NCBI GenBank assembly: GCA_964035545.1
Contig: OZ037765.1
Span: 13,262,698-13,326,697 of the forward strand
Direction: 5' to 3'
From: Bugula neritina
Lineage: Eukaryota; Bryozoa; Gymnolaemata; Cheilostomatida; Bugulidae
Length of the DNA: 64,000 nt
Shown piece by piece: positions 1-20,208 of this stretch. The notes under the pieces are model-generated. The model ran no database searches. It saw only the letters and a program-made list of their open reading frames with translations, and had not been told where the DNA came from. Position numbers and translations under genes: made by a program. Position 1 is the first letter of the stretch. Every line of letters starts with the position of its first letter.

Positions 1-37
1 TTTTGTATGAATGTAAATTAGAATGTATCTGCTATAG

Positions 38-7201
<7,164 letters not shown>

Positions 7202-8658
7202 TTGTTGGCAATGTTCAACTTATGAGAAAAAGATTATTCCTGAACTGGCATTAATATATTAACTAAAAGGTCAATTACACTAAACTTATTTATAATTTTT
7301 ATTTTAATTTCCTTCACACCAAGAGTTTTGCAGCTTATCTAATTAATATTGTTTTTTGTAATAGTTGCACCAGCTGACCTTATATTAATTCTTCTGAATA
7401 TTACTTCTAATTATGAGTTCATTCTTATATGCAATGCCTGCTGTTTAGTTTCATCTGCATAAATGTGCTGTTATCATTAGACAGTCTATGGCATAGCAGA
7501 TTTTCTGTAGCATTCAACAAGTAATTTTATTTAGCGTTGATGTTTTGTTGTGTGCCATCTCTGGAAGTTCTAGTGAGTGTTGGTATGGTAAAGACTAATT
7601 TCATTTATATTAGTATATATTTCACATAATTTTAGCAGATATTGCTCCTTTTGAGTATATTTATTGGTATAGAATATAGAGGATATTTTACACATGGTTC
7701 GAGTATAATCTGTACAAATAGCATGACACTAGTTATAGAGTAAAAATAGTTGCACAAATAAGATAATGTATATATTATTATAGTGGTAGTGTACACATCA
7801 ACATTTCTTACACTGAAAACATCTTTTGAGAACCAACGCTATAGCATACAGCATACAGTAATGAAGTATCGGTTTATAGTCTGTGTAGTAGTAAAACAAG
7901 GCAAAGACTAACATACAAAATAGAACAAAGATATAACAAATAATGATTTTTGCAACTGTCACAACCACAACAATTTTAAAACTATTTTTGTTTAAAACAA
8001 CCAAATAATTGAAATGTGAGAACGGAGTTCGGCAGGACGATGCACAAATCTCATTATATATGTGCTTACATGTTCCACATTAAACTATAAAACATAGGCA
8101 ATACAATAAAAATAAAACCGAAAAATTGGTGAAACACAGAAGTATTTCAGATATTACCTAGTTTACACTTAAATAAGTAACTATGCCAGACCAAGACTCC
8201 TTAGCTTATACGAATTACACCTTCATATTATAAATAACATTAAATAGTTCCCATCGTTTAACAATTCAATACGATTACGATCAAAATAGAAATAATTATT
8301 ATAAAAATTGATTTTACACAACCAGAGTGTACACTACACGGAATACAGAAGAGAGTCAAGGTTATATAACAATGATTAGGTAAACAAGTCTGCCAGACAT
8401 TCCTTGCACCAAGTCACATTAATAAATATTACAGATGTCATTTCCGACTACTTCTAATTTACTAACATTTAAATAATAGTGTAGAATATGAGACATGCAA
8501 ATAATATGCAAAGTTAGTACTGGAGGAAGCAACAGTTTACTTGGATATATACAATTACTCTAAAGCTCTTTAGTTCTGTGACCAGTTCAACAGTATGCCC
8601 GTGGCAATGAGATAAAAGTGAGAATATAGAACGAGGCTAATGTAGACCAGAGTTGCTG
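7202..8658. other. Convergent 3' flanks of synapsin and insulin receptor
   Basis: About 1.46 kb of AT-rich sequence between the two stop codons. It should hold both 3' UTRs. I see no further coding exon, tRNA or transposon in it. Confidence 0.7.
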
Positions 8659-9376
8659 TCAGCATGCGGATGTGAGTGTGTTGGTCCCAAAGTGCAGGTG
8701 TCCGTTGGCGCTGCCATTAGCGCTGCCGTTGCAGCTATTAGACTTAGAGGCATTTTCTGCTGACCAGATGGATGGATCAGTTGGTAAAATTGACTGATCT
8801 AATATAGTTGCAGTGTTATAAGATGGTGGCCCGTCAACAGAGGACACTATACTAGATGGTGTTTTAAAGGGTGACGAGGAGTAATAGTTAGGATTAGTGG
8901 GACAATTTGGTAAACTAGGTAGACTATCACTACGCACTGACTCATCACTGTTAGCCTCTGACTCACTGCATGTAGTAGTATGATGTCCATTCAACATTGG
9001 CTCACTTCTTCTCATGTCAAACTCTGCACTGCTAGCCAATGAACTACTTTTGAAGCGAGCTGGTCGGGGCGGTGGCTCATCACACCCCAACTCTTTCTCA
9101 TCTGCACTAGCCCTGTCGAGATAGTGGAGGTGGTCCCCGCCAGCCAGATGGTGGTCACTGAGACTGTGCACTGAGGAAGGGTGCAGCGGCTGAGACTCGC
9201 TGTGGTTCAGATTATCTGACTCGTCATCCAGAACTTCCTCGTCATCTCTCTGAGAATAAAACCAGGAGACGCCGAAGAAGCTTTTCTTCACATCTCCCTG
9301 CAGACTGGTCAAGATCTCCTTGAACGTAGGTCTGTAGCGTGGGTAATAATTCCAGCACACTTGCATCATCTCGTAC
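8659..9376 (-). CDS. INSR: Insulin receptor last exon: kinase end and long C-terminal tail
   Basis: This exon starts with the end of the kinase C-lobe ([19 protein letters not shown]) and then gives about 210 residues rich in Ser, Asp, His and Asn. Visible motifs are a proline run ([10 protein letters not shown], a possible SH3 ligand), NPNYY (an NPXY-type PTB site) and a Ser-Ala-Asn-Gly repeat near the end. I see no YXXM PI3-kinase site in it. The tail is much longer than in human INSR or IGF1R. Confidence 0.93.
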
Positions 9377-12300
9377 CTGTATGTACCAGAGCACCTTACA
9401 TTATTGCATTCGCATGTTCAAAACACAAAGTATGAAAACATTTTAGAAAATGCGAAAAATATATAACTGTTTACTTTTTATACAAAAGAGACGAATGGGC
9501 ATACAGTTTGTTATCAGTAAAATCAACGTTGTGCCAATCCAATAGTCATAAACAAACTAATGAATGGTATCAATTACTACAACAAATGTAATTTGTAAAT
9601 GAATGTTTAAAAGATACTGACCAAACTGCTATACATTGCATTACATAAACAAAATAAAGAAAAGCCTGCTTACAGTCTTCTAGGGCAACCATCTGGCATC
9701 TCCATGAAATTGCTGTCAATAACAAATTTCAACACTTCTTCGTTGCTAAAGCCTTGATAAGGCTGAGCGGCCAGCGTGGCCATCTCCCACAACACAACTC
9801 CATAAGACCTGCAAAATAAAATGTCCTGTACAATACTCATGGCATTCTAGTTCAACCTTCTGCAACATTCGCCCGGCAGGCTAACCACCAAATTCTAAAG
9901 ACTGCGCGACATGAGATAGTATAATATCAATTAGTTCAACTCGGCGCAACAAATACAATATGTGATAATCTAAACCAATAGCAACATGAGAAGTTACTAT
10001 GACAGTAAACTAGCAGCTTACCAAACATCAGATTTGGACGTATAAAGACCATCTTTAAGAGATTCTGGAGCCATCCATCGCACAGGCAACATTCCTTTTC
10101 CACCCTTTCTATAATAGTCAGAGTCATACACATCTCGTGTCATACCAAAATCTCCAATCTTCACCGTCATGTCATGTGACACCATGCAGTTTCGAGCTGC
10201 TAAATCCCGATGAACAAACTTCCTGTCCGACAAGTACGCCATACCGTCAGCAATCTCGGCAGCCATTTGCAGAATTTCCCGCAATGTAGGAGGACGTCGA
10301 CCAGCATTGTCCTGCAAGACAAATGAGTCCCGATCAATGGACTGATACTTTACCTTTACACAAACTAGTCAAGTTAATCAATAGTTCAATAAGTGAATAA
10401 CCACAAGGATAGTTTGAAGTATACTTATAGACTTACAGGCTCATCGGGTCGAAGCATTCGCAAGTAGTTTTTAAGATCTCCGAGCGCCATGAGCTCCATA
10501 ATAACAAGCACAGGTTGCCCCTGGGAGACAACTCCTAGAAGCTGCACTATGTGATGACAACTGAATGCTCTACAAATAAATACTCAAATGCTATATAAAC
10601 TATTATAAAATCAAATGTTTAATATTTAGATGTGATAAATCCTGTTTCATAAAATGTTCAAGAGTGAACTGTGTGAGGTTTGGTATTTGAGGTGTAAACC
10701 AGGTGAAGACAAAGGTGTGACTCAGCTCACGTGAAACAAACAACTGCAGATCAAGCTATATATCAAGTGAGTTGGCAGGTCAGTAGCAGAAAGAGATATA
10801 AACTGCTTCCCCTACACCAGAATGAGTGTTCTATAGTAACCCTCTATGTTAAAGGAATCAGGTTAATTATTATGCCAGAATACATCAAAGCCTTAAAGGA
10901 TTATCATAATTTATCAAAACATATTTATATCTTAATATTGCACAATTTCCTATTGCTCCCAACCTCCATTGGCATATATTACGTAGTCAGTTTTGATGAA
11001 GAAGCAGTTTCAGGAAAATATAATGTAGTACTGATGTATGGAGTAGTCCACAATTTAATACATTCAACAGTCTGATGGAAAATAGACATATTCAGAGTCT
11101 TATCTAAAAATATTTAGCTCAAACCTATTTTAAACCATTGTAATTACAAAAAAATTGACATGTGACTTCACCTCAAAATTAACTCAATTTTGTATTGTAT
11201 TGACAAGATTTATAAAGCAGACTTTCATACTATTTGGCCAAATAAAGATCATAATTATTCTAGAACCTAGCCTATGTTTACAGCACTTTTTACTGTTGCA
11301 ACAATAACTAGCATGTCAAGTGGAATAACCACTGCAGAAGCATACGTCTTTGTGTTTAAAGATCAAATTGCAACATATTTGGGAAGAATTAGTAGGTTTA
11401 GTTAGTAACACAGTGCATACATACTTCATTCTGGAAGCTTCATTGAGAAAATTGATTCTATCTTGAATGGTGGCTGGTTCGGTGACAGTTTTTATAGCTA
11501 CTTTTCTTAGCTTCTTATCTGTATTGTACAGGTCTTTCGCCTCACCCTCGTACACCAATCCGAATGACCCCTGACCCAGAGAAATACCCATTTTCACTTT
11601 TGACCTCTCTATTTCCCATTCATCTGGCACGTATATGTTGTCTGTGTCCATGTAGTCCGGGTTGAATGAGCTGTGATAGGCGGCAAGAGGTACAGGCCTG
11701 GAACAACAGCCAGAGATAAAGGTGAACAAGTACACTGTGGAATGAGTAATACTCCATTACACTTGCATACCTGATTGAACAACCAGAATGGCCAAGTAAA
11801 GACTTTACACCATGTATCACCATACAGTTGACAACACAAGTTGTAGTGCAGCAACAGAACTGTGTGAACTGATCATACTGATTAATGGCATACTTTTATT
11901 GCTATGCATCAAGACCCAAAAATGCAAAAAATACATCCAAAGTTCAAAGATTAACAGAAATATTTGGTTGAAAACATCTTTCCCTGTTTGGGTCATGACT
12001 TGTGTATAGCTTGATATTTATTGCAGTTTAACACCAGCTTACATTTCTTGAATGATGTTCATGCATTTGAAAATAAACTCCTACCTAAACTGTCAAAAGT
12101 AAAGTGATTTTAAACTCAATGTTAAGAACATCAGACCACCGTAAAGATCAATACCAAACTATTTGATTCATTCGATGGCCTTGAAATTTACAGACTCAGA
12201 ATAACTCACTTTTTCCTTTTCACCCTCCAGCAGACGAGTCCCACTATGAGAACGACGGTGATGAAGATAGTAAGGACGATGACAATGATGTAGGTGTACC

Positions 12301-15300
12301 CCGAGTTGGCTACAAGAGTTGATAACATGACAATAAAATATGGATGATTGAGTAAAATATGCTGCCTCACAACACCTCTCTCACACTTCCCTACCGGTAG
12401 AGCACATCACCTTTGTGCATGACTGCCAGTGTTGAGCATGAATATCATAAAGCATTAGATTTAAATATCATGTCTAACTCACTAGGTTTCTCTCCATAAG
12501 TAAAGGTAAACACTTTGGTGTAGTTTCCTGAAATGGTTCCCACAGTTCGCATCTTCACTTTCAAATTGTAAGTTTCCCCTTCTTTTAGAGCAGAGTTCTG
12601 GTAGATGAAGGAGTTGTTTTCATCCATAAATTTTTTAGCATTCACACACTCCGAGATCTGAAACATAGTTTTTGTACAATCATTTACACTAAGCACACGT
12701 GGTGTTTAATTACTACAGTCAAACAGCTAGTCCTACAAAGGATTCTCTATGCTTGCAGGTAGCCAATACTTGTACATACCACTGAGTCACCCTTCAGAGG
12801 TTCCTGCTGCAACTGTGCCGTCTTGGTGTCGTTCACTAACCAGAATGTGACCGTGTAACTTAGTATTGGTCCATTGGTCTTGTTAGGGACTCGCCATGTC
12901 ACATCCAAGTAAAGCGCCCCGTTTTTCTACAATTTGCAATTTACGCATTCAAACATAAAGCTTGCCAATTTAGTGTAAAAAGCATCGAAAATCCTTGTTT
13001 CAATGCAATCAGCTCAAGGCAAATGAATGTAAATTTAGATACTAGTTAGAAGCAGTACCTTTGGAATCTTGACATTGAGGGAGCCTGGTACAATGACATC
13101 TAGCGTGGGATCTGGCTTTGTAATGGCATTACTGATAGCTCGTTTACTGCACCTTGTAGCATTTTCTTCTTTATCATATGCGTGGCACGCAACAACCTTC
13201 GAATGTCAATGAGCTAGGTTATAAATTTCATAATATTACGTGGGAGACAAACATCAGTAACTACCTTGTCAATCATATTAGCTGCTGTAGCTGTTTGAAG
13301 AGAGGAAAAATAAACAACTTCCAGTCATCAAGCATATATATAGAATGATAAACACACACCTCAATTGAATATGCCATATTGGGCTCCAGGTTAAACAGTA
13401 AAGTTGATGTCGTATTGGCCGACACAGCTGCTTTGCTGGCAACAACAATCACTGGTTTGGAAGGTTCCTCAGCTGCGGGAGATGTGGTGATGCCATTGGT
13501 AGACGAGCTGGGCGTTGCCAGAGTAGATACAGAGGTGGTAGATTGATTGCCTTGCTCAACAGTAAACTCATACTCCGACTCGTATTGAATTTCTCTTTTA
13601 ACACGATTTGAGATTCTCTTCTCCGGACTAAAATACAAGACAACAACTGAATTCACTTTGACTTCAAGTTAAACCCGTCCTTTTAAATACATAGAGCCAA
13701 CTGTCGACAAATCTCCATCTTAGAAGCACATTGCATAGAATGCAGCTATGTTTATTTTATTGTGGTGTATGCTATGTATATTGGTACTTACTTTTTGTGA
13801 AAATGGGCATTTTGGAGAAAATTCTCAAAGTTGTAACGCAGCTCAGCCATTTTCTGCTCTTCTGAAGCAGAAGGGACTTTTGTTGGATTGTCCTCACAGT
13901 TGCACTGCCCTGCATCATTTGAGGCTGTATTTGTCTCAACCGGTTTTGGTGTAGTCACTTTATCCAGGGTTGGTGCTAAAAGTAGAATTATACTTATGTA
14001 CCCTCATTCCACCACTGTTCAGAGAAATATGATTAGTAAGTGAACCAATCTTGTAGTAAATATAAAGCAAAGCCAAAATTTACAGCTGTTTTTACTTAAA
14101 AAGACATAGTTTTATCACCTAGAATTAAGAATAATAGTTTTTATTAAAACAACCGAAATATCCTGATATAATAGAGAGAAAGAGTAGAGTACACATACCT
14201 TCATGACAGAAATCTTTCTGGTATATCTGGTCAACGTCCCATGGCTTCTTTCTATAGTATACAAAATACGAGTCCAGAATACCATTGTGTGCATCCGGGG
14301 GATCCCAAGATACATACAAGCCCGTGTTGCCATTCCAGTCTGCAGGGTTGACCACAACTCTCCGCGGCTCACTGGGTTCTGTCAACATAGATATTCACCA
14401 TGCACATGCTTTATAGAGACTTGGCTTTCTGTCTGCCATAACTTTCACTAGGAAGGAGTTCACAGGCCAGCTTTGCAGGGGAAGATGATGTTGGTTTGTT
14501 GACCATACAATTTTATCGCCTTCATTTTTCATTATTGATAACCATATTGGTTGACTACTTAATATTCGGCCAATAATCATGAAAACACCTTAAATGTAAG
14601 CCAGCTATTGATGAATAATTGTTTTTATATGTCATATAGTTACAATTTCAACTTTTCAAGACTTAGAGAATATAAGTATCAAAATACATATATGGTTTGA
14701 CACAGATGCAGTGTGCTTGACTCAGGGTATGCCTAAGAACTACATGGCCACAGAGTTAATCAGCAAATAAAAATTTGTCATGTCAAATAATAAACAAATA
14801 TCAAAATATCTCATTTGTTTTGTCAGAACGCTCAGTTAAGCAGTAACTCTAACCAGTTACTAATAACTAGATTCTTAGGAGAATATCTTAGCACAGATTA
14901 GGTAAATTTATTTTTCAATAAAAAATAAGTATGATTTTACTTGAAGCTTTGGTTTTGAAGTAGAGAATTTCACTGCGAGCACCGTCTGTTCCGATGGCCT
15001 TAGTAGTGTAAGTTTGGACGTAGAGAGCATAGCGAGTAAAGGCATTCATATTAGTCAAGTAGCTGCTATAATAGGTCACATTATTGGTTACAGCTTGCTT
15101 ATCCACGTCATTCTTTTTCACCTCATATGTTGACCACCTAGAACATCAACCCATCACCTTTACACTTTTTTAAACTCGAACTCTAGATGCATAAATGCAC
15201 TTGCGGAAAATTATTAGGAAAAATTGATTTTACAACTAACGCAGAGAATGTAAGGCTTACTTTTGATCCATGTTACAGAGACTTGACTTGTAGTAAGTTG

Positions 15301-18300
15301 CCACTTCATTCTCTTCTCTACCAACATTATAACCAAAATACATCACCAAAGATAATTAGTAACAGAGTTGATTTGGAAGCAAGTAGTGCTAATTCTAGTA
15401 CTGCATCAGGTATAATAATACAGGAATGATATTTGTATGACTTACACTTCACGGAAATACAGAACATAGCTTATTATAACTCTTTCATCTGATGTATTAA
15501 ACGCTGAGAAGTTGAATCGAGGGAATAGATTAGTAACACCATCATTTATCTCGAAAAATAGAGAGTTGTTGAAACCTAAAACAGTTCGTAATAAACATTT
15601 GATATTTTCGATATGCATCACAGTATATACATGTGACTTAGCATCCATAAACACTTTGTGGAATTTATCAGATTGCTATAAAACAGAGGGAACAAACACA
15701 AATGCAGACATAAAAACTAGTGGAATACTTTATAAACAAGATTATGCTGAGAAAAACATATTGCAATATGAGTAACTGGCTGGACTTCATCCAACCTCAT
15801 GTACTTTGTTTATCCTCTGAACTATCAATTAGATTTATAAGCACTACAAGCACTACTATAAGAAAATTGATAGATTAGTCACATGGAAAACACGCAGTAG
15901 TAGAGTGAGAGGCAATTCACAACAGTTACCTAATACTACTGAGGGCACAGCTTAGTACAAACTTACAATTTCCATTCTGGCCATTGGTAGAATCTGAAAT
16001 ATCATACTTAGTGTGGGACTCCGCTGTCACGTTGTACCGGGTGCCATTATCATGTTGCAATTCACCTTTGAATCTAAAAGAGGTTAGTCAGGATGACTTC
16101 AGCTGCTTAATATTTCTACCCTCCCAGAGTAATGGCTGACTGAGACTGTTAATTAACACACTCGCATGTTTTGAAAGATTAATAAATTAGACTTGCTAGA
16201 AAAAAGCAATCAAACTGTCAAGTTAATGGCTTTCTAGCTGAAAATAATTCTCTAAAAATGACTTTAGTTTACCACAAAATTGTCTGTAGAAAGAGTACAT
16301 AGAGATAATCCATCATGCCTAGTACGCTATTGTTTCACAATGCTACTAGACCTGCACTGAACTAGCTACCCACCACCGTGGCTACAGCCTATACCATGAC
16401 TTACTCGGTCAGCTCAAGAAGACGTTTGATTTTCTGCTGACACAGCACCTCATTCTGCTGAAACAGGAACTTGCCGTTGTCAATCTGGAGAACTGGCATG
16501 GCGGGTGAGGTTGAATTACCTGATGAGTTACCGGAAGGCACATACTGTTCAAAGTCCCACAGTTTTTCTAGGTTTTGGTTTTCCATAATATAGAGTGCAT
16601 ATCTAGGCAAAGGAAGTTGTAACTGAAAGACATTTCTCTAGGAGAGAAAATACCAACTCAGATTAAACTACATAAATCACGTAGAGCATTGGCATGTTTT
16701 GAGAACCACATCACCGGATATACAATAATCTCAATCTGATTCTGTAATATCTCAAACATAAGATTTCACACCCAGCACTTGACTAAGATAACGTATATCA
16801 AGACACAATTCCACGACGTAAAATCGACACTTCTCAAGCAGTGGCTAAGAAAGATGAATATAGCATTCGGCACCTACTTGTTTGAGTCTAAATGTCTTCC
16901 ACCGATACGACGAAGGCTTTTGAGGAAGTCAAGCGTTTCTAGAAACGGATTTCGAACGACCTTGACATAATCTTCAACCTCCCTCACCAGAGAAACGTAT
17001 TCATATAGTAAACTCATATTACCTGTAGAGTAAGTTCAAGTATTAGAAAAGTTAATACAGCAAGGATAAGGAGTGTATAATATAAAAGGGTAAAGTTCAA
17101 AAAAGATCATGTGTCAACATACCGGGTATGTTACTGATGGCTATTTCCAGATAAGTGGTAATTCTGGTGCAGCCAAAAAGCCTCTTTGCTGCATCAACAG
17201 TTTGAATGGTACCACCTTTGCAATCTACAAAACCACGAAGTCCAAGGGTAGCAAAGAAAACCAACATGCTAAAATATTTCTATAAAAATAAAAAAATATA
17301 TTCATTTAAGATTAAAAACCAATGCAAAACTATATATATGTAAAGTATACAAAATTACCTTTTTCACATAAACCGCCGCAAGGAATGCATTTATGTACAC
17401 TGTGATTGAATATATTATTTGTGAGCAATTGAGGGCTATATGTATAGTATTTGGGACACACAAGTATGCATTTCCCTTCATGAAATTTGTTGTAGATATT
17501 TTCTCTAAGACAACCATCTTTAGTTACACATCTTCGTCCTTTGAACTAAAAAAAACAATATAATCACAATTACAACATACAGAAATATATTAAGATACAC
17601 AAGTTCTACATTATAGACACACATATACTGATAGTGCTATATACATTATGCATATGACACACCAGTCAAAAGAAGCAATTCATGAGGAGGATAACAAATA
17701 ACTTAGCTGATTCATGCTATACCCAACTGTTGAAAACCAACAAAATATTATTATCTAAAGGGTCAATTGAGAAAAAATAATCATAATATAACATGGAATA
17801 CTATGTCACCTCCAGTAGCTCCTCGCCATCTTCATTAAACTTTGGGCACCGGTCCATGCACTGATCATCGTGGTAAATTAATTTACAAGCGTGGCATGTA
17901 GCTGGTGAGCCTGCTGTCGTACATCCACCTAGACACAGTCGGTGGCAGCACTTTCCTGTATCATCCGCACATCCAGGGAGATGGTTGTCATCTGATGACC
18001 GTATACAGTTGCACTCTAAAATGAGTAATTTAATGTAGTACAGAGTAATCAGAGTAATGAACACCAGATCCCACCAAGACCCACTGCATGGCAGAGCTCG
18101 GTATACTACAACCTCACAATAGAGGAGCTCTACATTGGTTTACATTGGGTAAGGCAGGAGAGTTTGAAGAGGGTCTCAGAAGAGTCATGTTATCACCGAG
18201 CTGGTAGTCTGACTCAGGAAGTCTAACTAACTTGTTATTTGTATCTGCTAATGAGCATTATTTATTTTCATTTCAGCATTGTTGCAAGAAACTTGGTTGA

Positions 18301-20208
18301 GCCACAGTGGTACAAGAAACCACATGTCTACCTGTGAGGTAATAAATTACTGTCTAATATTAGCCAGTGAGCAAATCGCAACCATTAGTCACAGCTACTT
18401 CAAACTATATCCACATGTAACCATTATAACATCAGCATGAAAATACATTCAAGAGTCAACATAGGAGTGGGATGATTATATTCTAAAAAGAGAACGTACA
18501 TTTTCAACTTTGGAGGGAAAGTCAATGATAAGTAGTGATTCTAATATTGATGAACATATGTTATGCTTCATGGGCTATAGAAGTTACAAAATCCACCGAG
18601 AGAAGATGTACTGAATGGGATATAATAAGGCCCTATCTAATCTAGCAGCTACTAGTACTACTACTAGTGCTAGTACTACTAGTAGTACTAGTACTACTAG
18701 CACTACTACTAGTATTAGTAGCAGTACTAGTACTACTACTAGTAGTACTGCTACTACTAGTACACAGCAGCCCCATTCAGTAGCAGGAGAGGTTTCAGAT
18801 ACTACATCTAAGTTAGAAGTAATTAATTATATTAGTAAAATGAGGCCCGATCACAGTACTGTAGCTGGGCTAGACAAAGGGCATATTAGCAAAGCAAACT
18901 ACCCACTGGCACTGTAAACAACTGATCTGCATGCAGCATAGTTTTATCTTCTGAATCACCTTCAACTTGTCAGGTTCTTCTCAAGTCTACTGCCAGCTAA
19001 TCAATTACAGCGGCTAGGTTTTGTCATATCAAAAAGAGATATTTTATAATCATAAATGTGGCGGCTGATTTACATAATAAAACTTAGTAAACAAACCCTT
19101 TTGGCACGTAGTTCTATTCCAGCAATTCGTAGGGCATTCATCTGGACAGCCGTCGACCAGTGCACAGCCATTCTCATAGACCCGGTTGTTGATAGAAATT
19201 GGCTTATCACCAGAAAAAATTATTCGTTTCCAGTCGACATGATTTTCAAAATAGCACAGCTCTGGGTTTACCATTGCAGCGATGTTTCGTCCAATGTAGG
19301 ACAAATTTGGCAAGGATACACTTCTCAGGTTGTCGTTTTCATACAAAGCCAGAGCATAAGAATGGAACACCTCAGTGCCCCTGATAACCCTGAGGTTGGG
19401 AAAGAGGGTGCCCAGTGTTGGCAGGCCGTTTGCTCTGTATATAATGATGTAGCCGGACACCTCCACCAGCTGGTGCATCGTTACTGCTGTGTAGTTTTGT
19501 TCTGTCACTCTACTGAACATCCATTTTATTACCAGATTTCCTTCGATGATGGAACAGTTCTGTAAAGGCTGCAGGTCGTGAACTCTAAGCCCAATAACGA
19601 TGGTGCCTGACGCAGGGACACAAACTACAAAATAAAGCCAATATTGCCGCCTTAACCTAAAACAATGGGACAAGTCCTAATGCTATTTACTTAAAAGCTA
19701 ACCGCATTGTGGTCACAGCTTAGGGATATTGTGGTTTAGTTCAGCACAGACTATGTTTTTTATATTGTCGTAAACCACATTTCATCTTTATAGCAAAGCA
19801 ATAAACCACAATGTAAAGATGATCAGATAATAAAAACATTGCCTCTCTACTCATTGAATACTGCAACTAAGGTGGTGAAAGTTGATAAACAATCCTTGCT
19901 CTACCACCAACAACTTTACCTTTCCCGCCCCTCCAGCTAGCATCAATATCTTTCAAGAGCTGTGGCGGGTCTCTAGGAGGACGCAAACTTTTAATTTTAG
20001 TAGGGACTGAAGCTGAAATTTTCAAACTTGGTAATTTGGTAGGGAGTAGCGTAGAGAGGTTCTGTGCATCAACAGTGCTTGTGCTATTAGACGTGGAAGA
20101 TGAGTCAACATAGCCAATAGAGTTGAAGAATAAAAGAAAGGATATCTGCAGAAAAAAGGCAGCTCTGTATCTCTGTTTTCTATCCCAGTGAAACCTGCAA
20201 GCTTCCAT
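8659..20208 (-). CDS. INSR: Insulin/IGF receptor tyrosine kinase, complete, 23 exons
   Basis: Plasma-membrane receptor for insulin-like peptides. Exons in coding order: 20208-19920, 19624-19097, 18015-17810, 17545-17359, 17224-17123, 17022-16878, 16602-16405, 16073-15967, 15575-15446, 15137-14941, 14378-14199, 13975-13792, 13627-13356, 13290-13265, 13196-13059, 12926-12780, 12657-12483, 12309-12210, 11697-11425, 10569-10437, 10311-10022, 9808-9674, 9376-8659. The lengths sum to 4860 nt, so every phase agrees and the protein is 1619 aa. Order: signal peptide ([11 protein letters not shown]), L1 domain, furin-like cysteine-rich domain (about 273-403), L2, FnIII domains, RVKR processing site near 829, transmembrane helix about 1075-1097, juxtamembrane NPDY (1116-1119), kinase with [18 protein letters not shown] and DFG, activation-loop tyrosines about 1301/1305/1306 before RKGGKG, then a roughly 210-aa Ser-rich tail. 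The start is the first ATG before the signal peptide. Least certain are the exon 13/14 junction and the exon 1 donor. Confidence 0.96.
13265..13290 (-). CDS. INSR: Insulin receptor microexon (26 nt)
   Basis: A 26-nt exon flanked by AACAG on its 5' side and GTAGTT on its 3' side, read on the minus strand. It is needed to keep the frame between exon 13 (ending after IEV plus one base) and exon 15 ([11 protein letters not shown]), and encodes STAANMIDK with the flanking base. Alternative acceptors or donors a few bases away are possible, so confidence is moderate. Confidence 0.6.
18641..18770. repeat. ACT/AGT trinucleotide repeat in receptor intron 2
   Basis: About 130 bp of ACT and its complement AGT in mixed order, so the tract is locally self-complementary. 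It lies between receptor exons 2 and 3. The threonine/serine-rich open frame across it is a repeat by-product. Confidence 0.93.

Noticed and set aside
15258-15283. Possible receptor exon reading QVSVTWIK on the minus strand
   Set aside because: It lies between exons 9 and 10, which already join in frame and match the family order. Including it would break the phase and put an FnIII strand in the wrong place.
18615-18917. Thr/Ser-rich 100-codon frame
   Set aside because: Generated by the ACT/AGT repeat inside a receptor intron.
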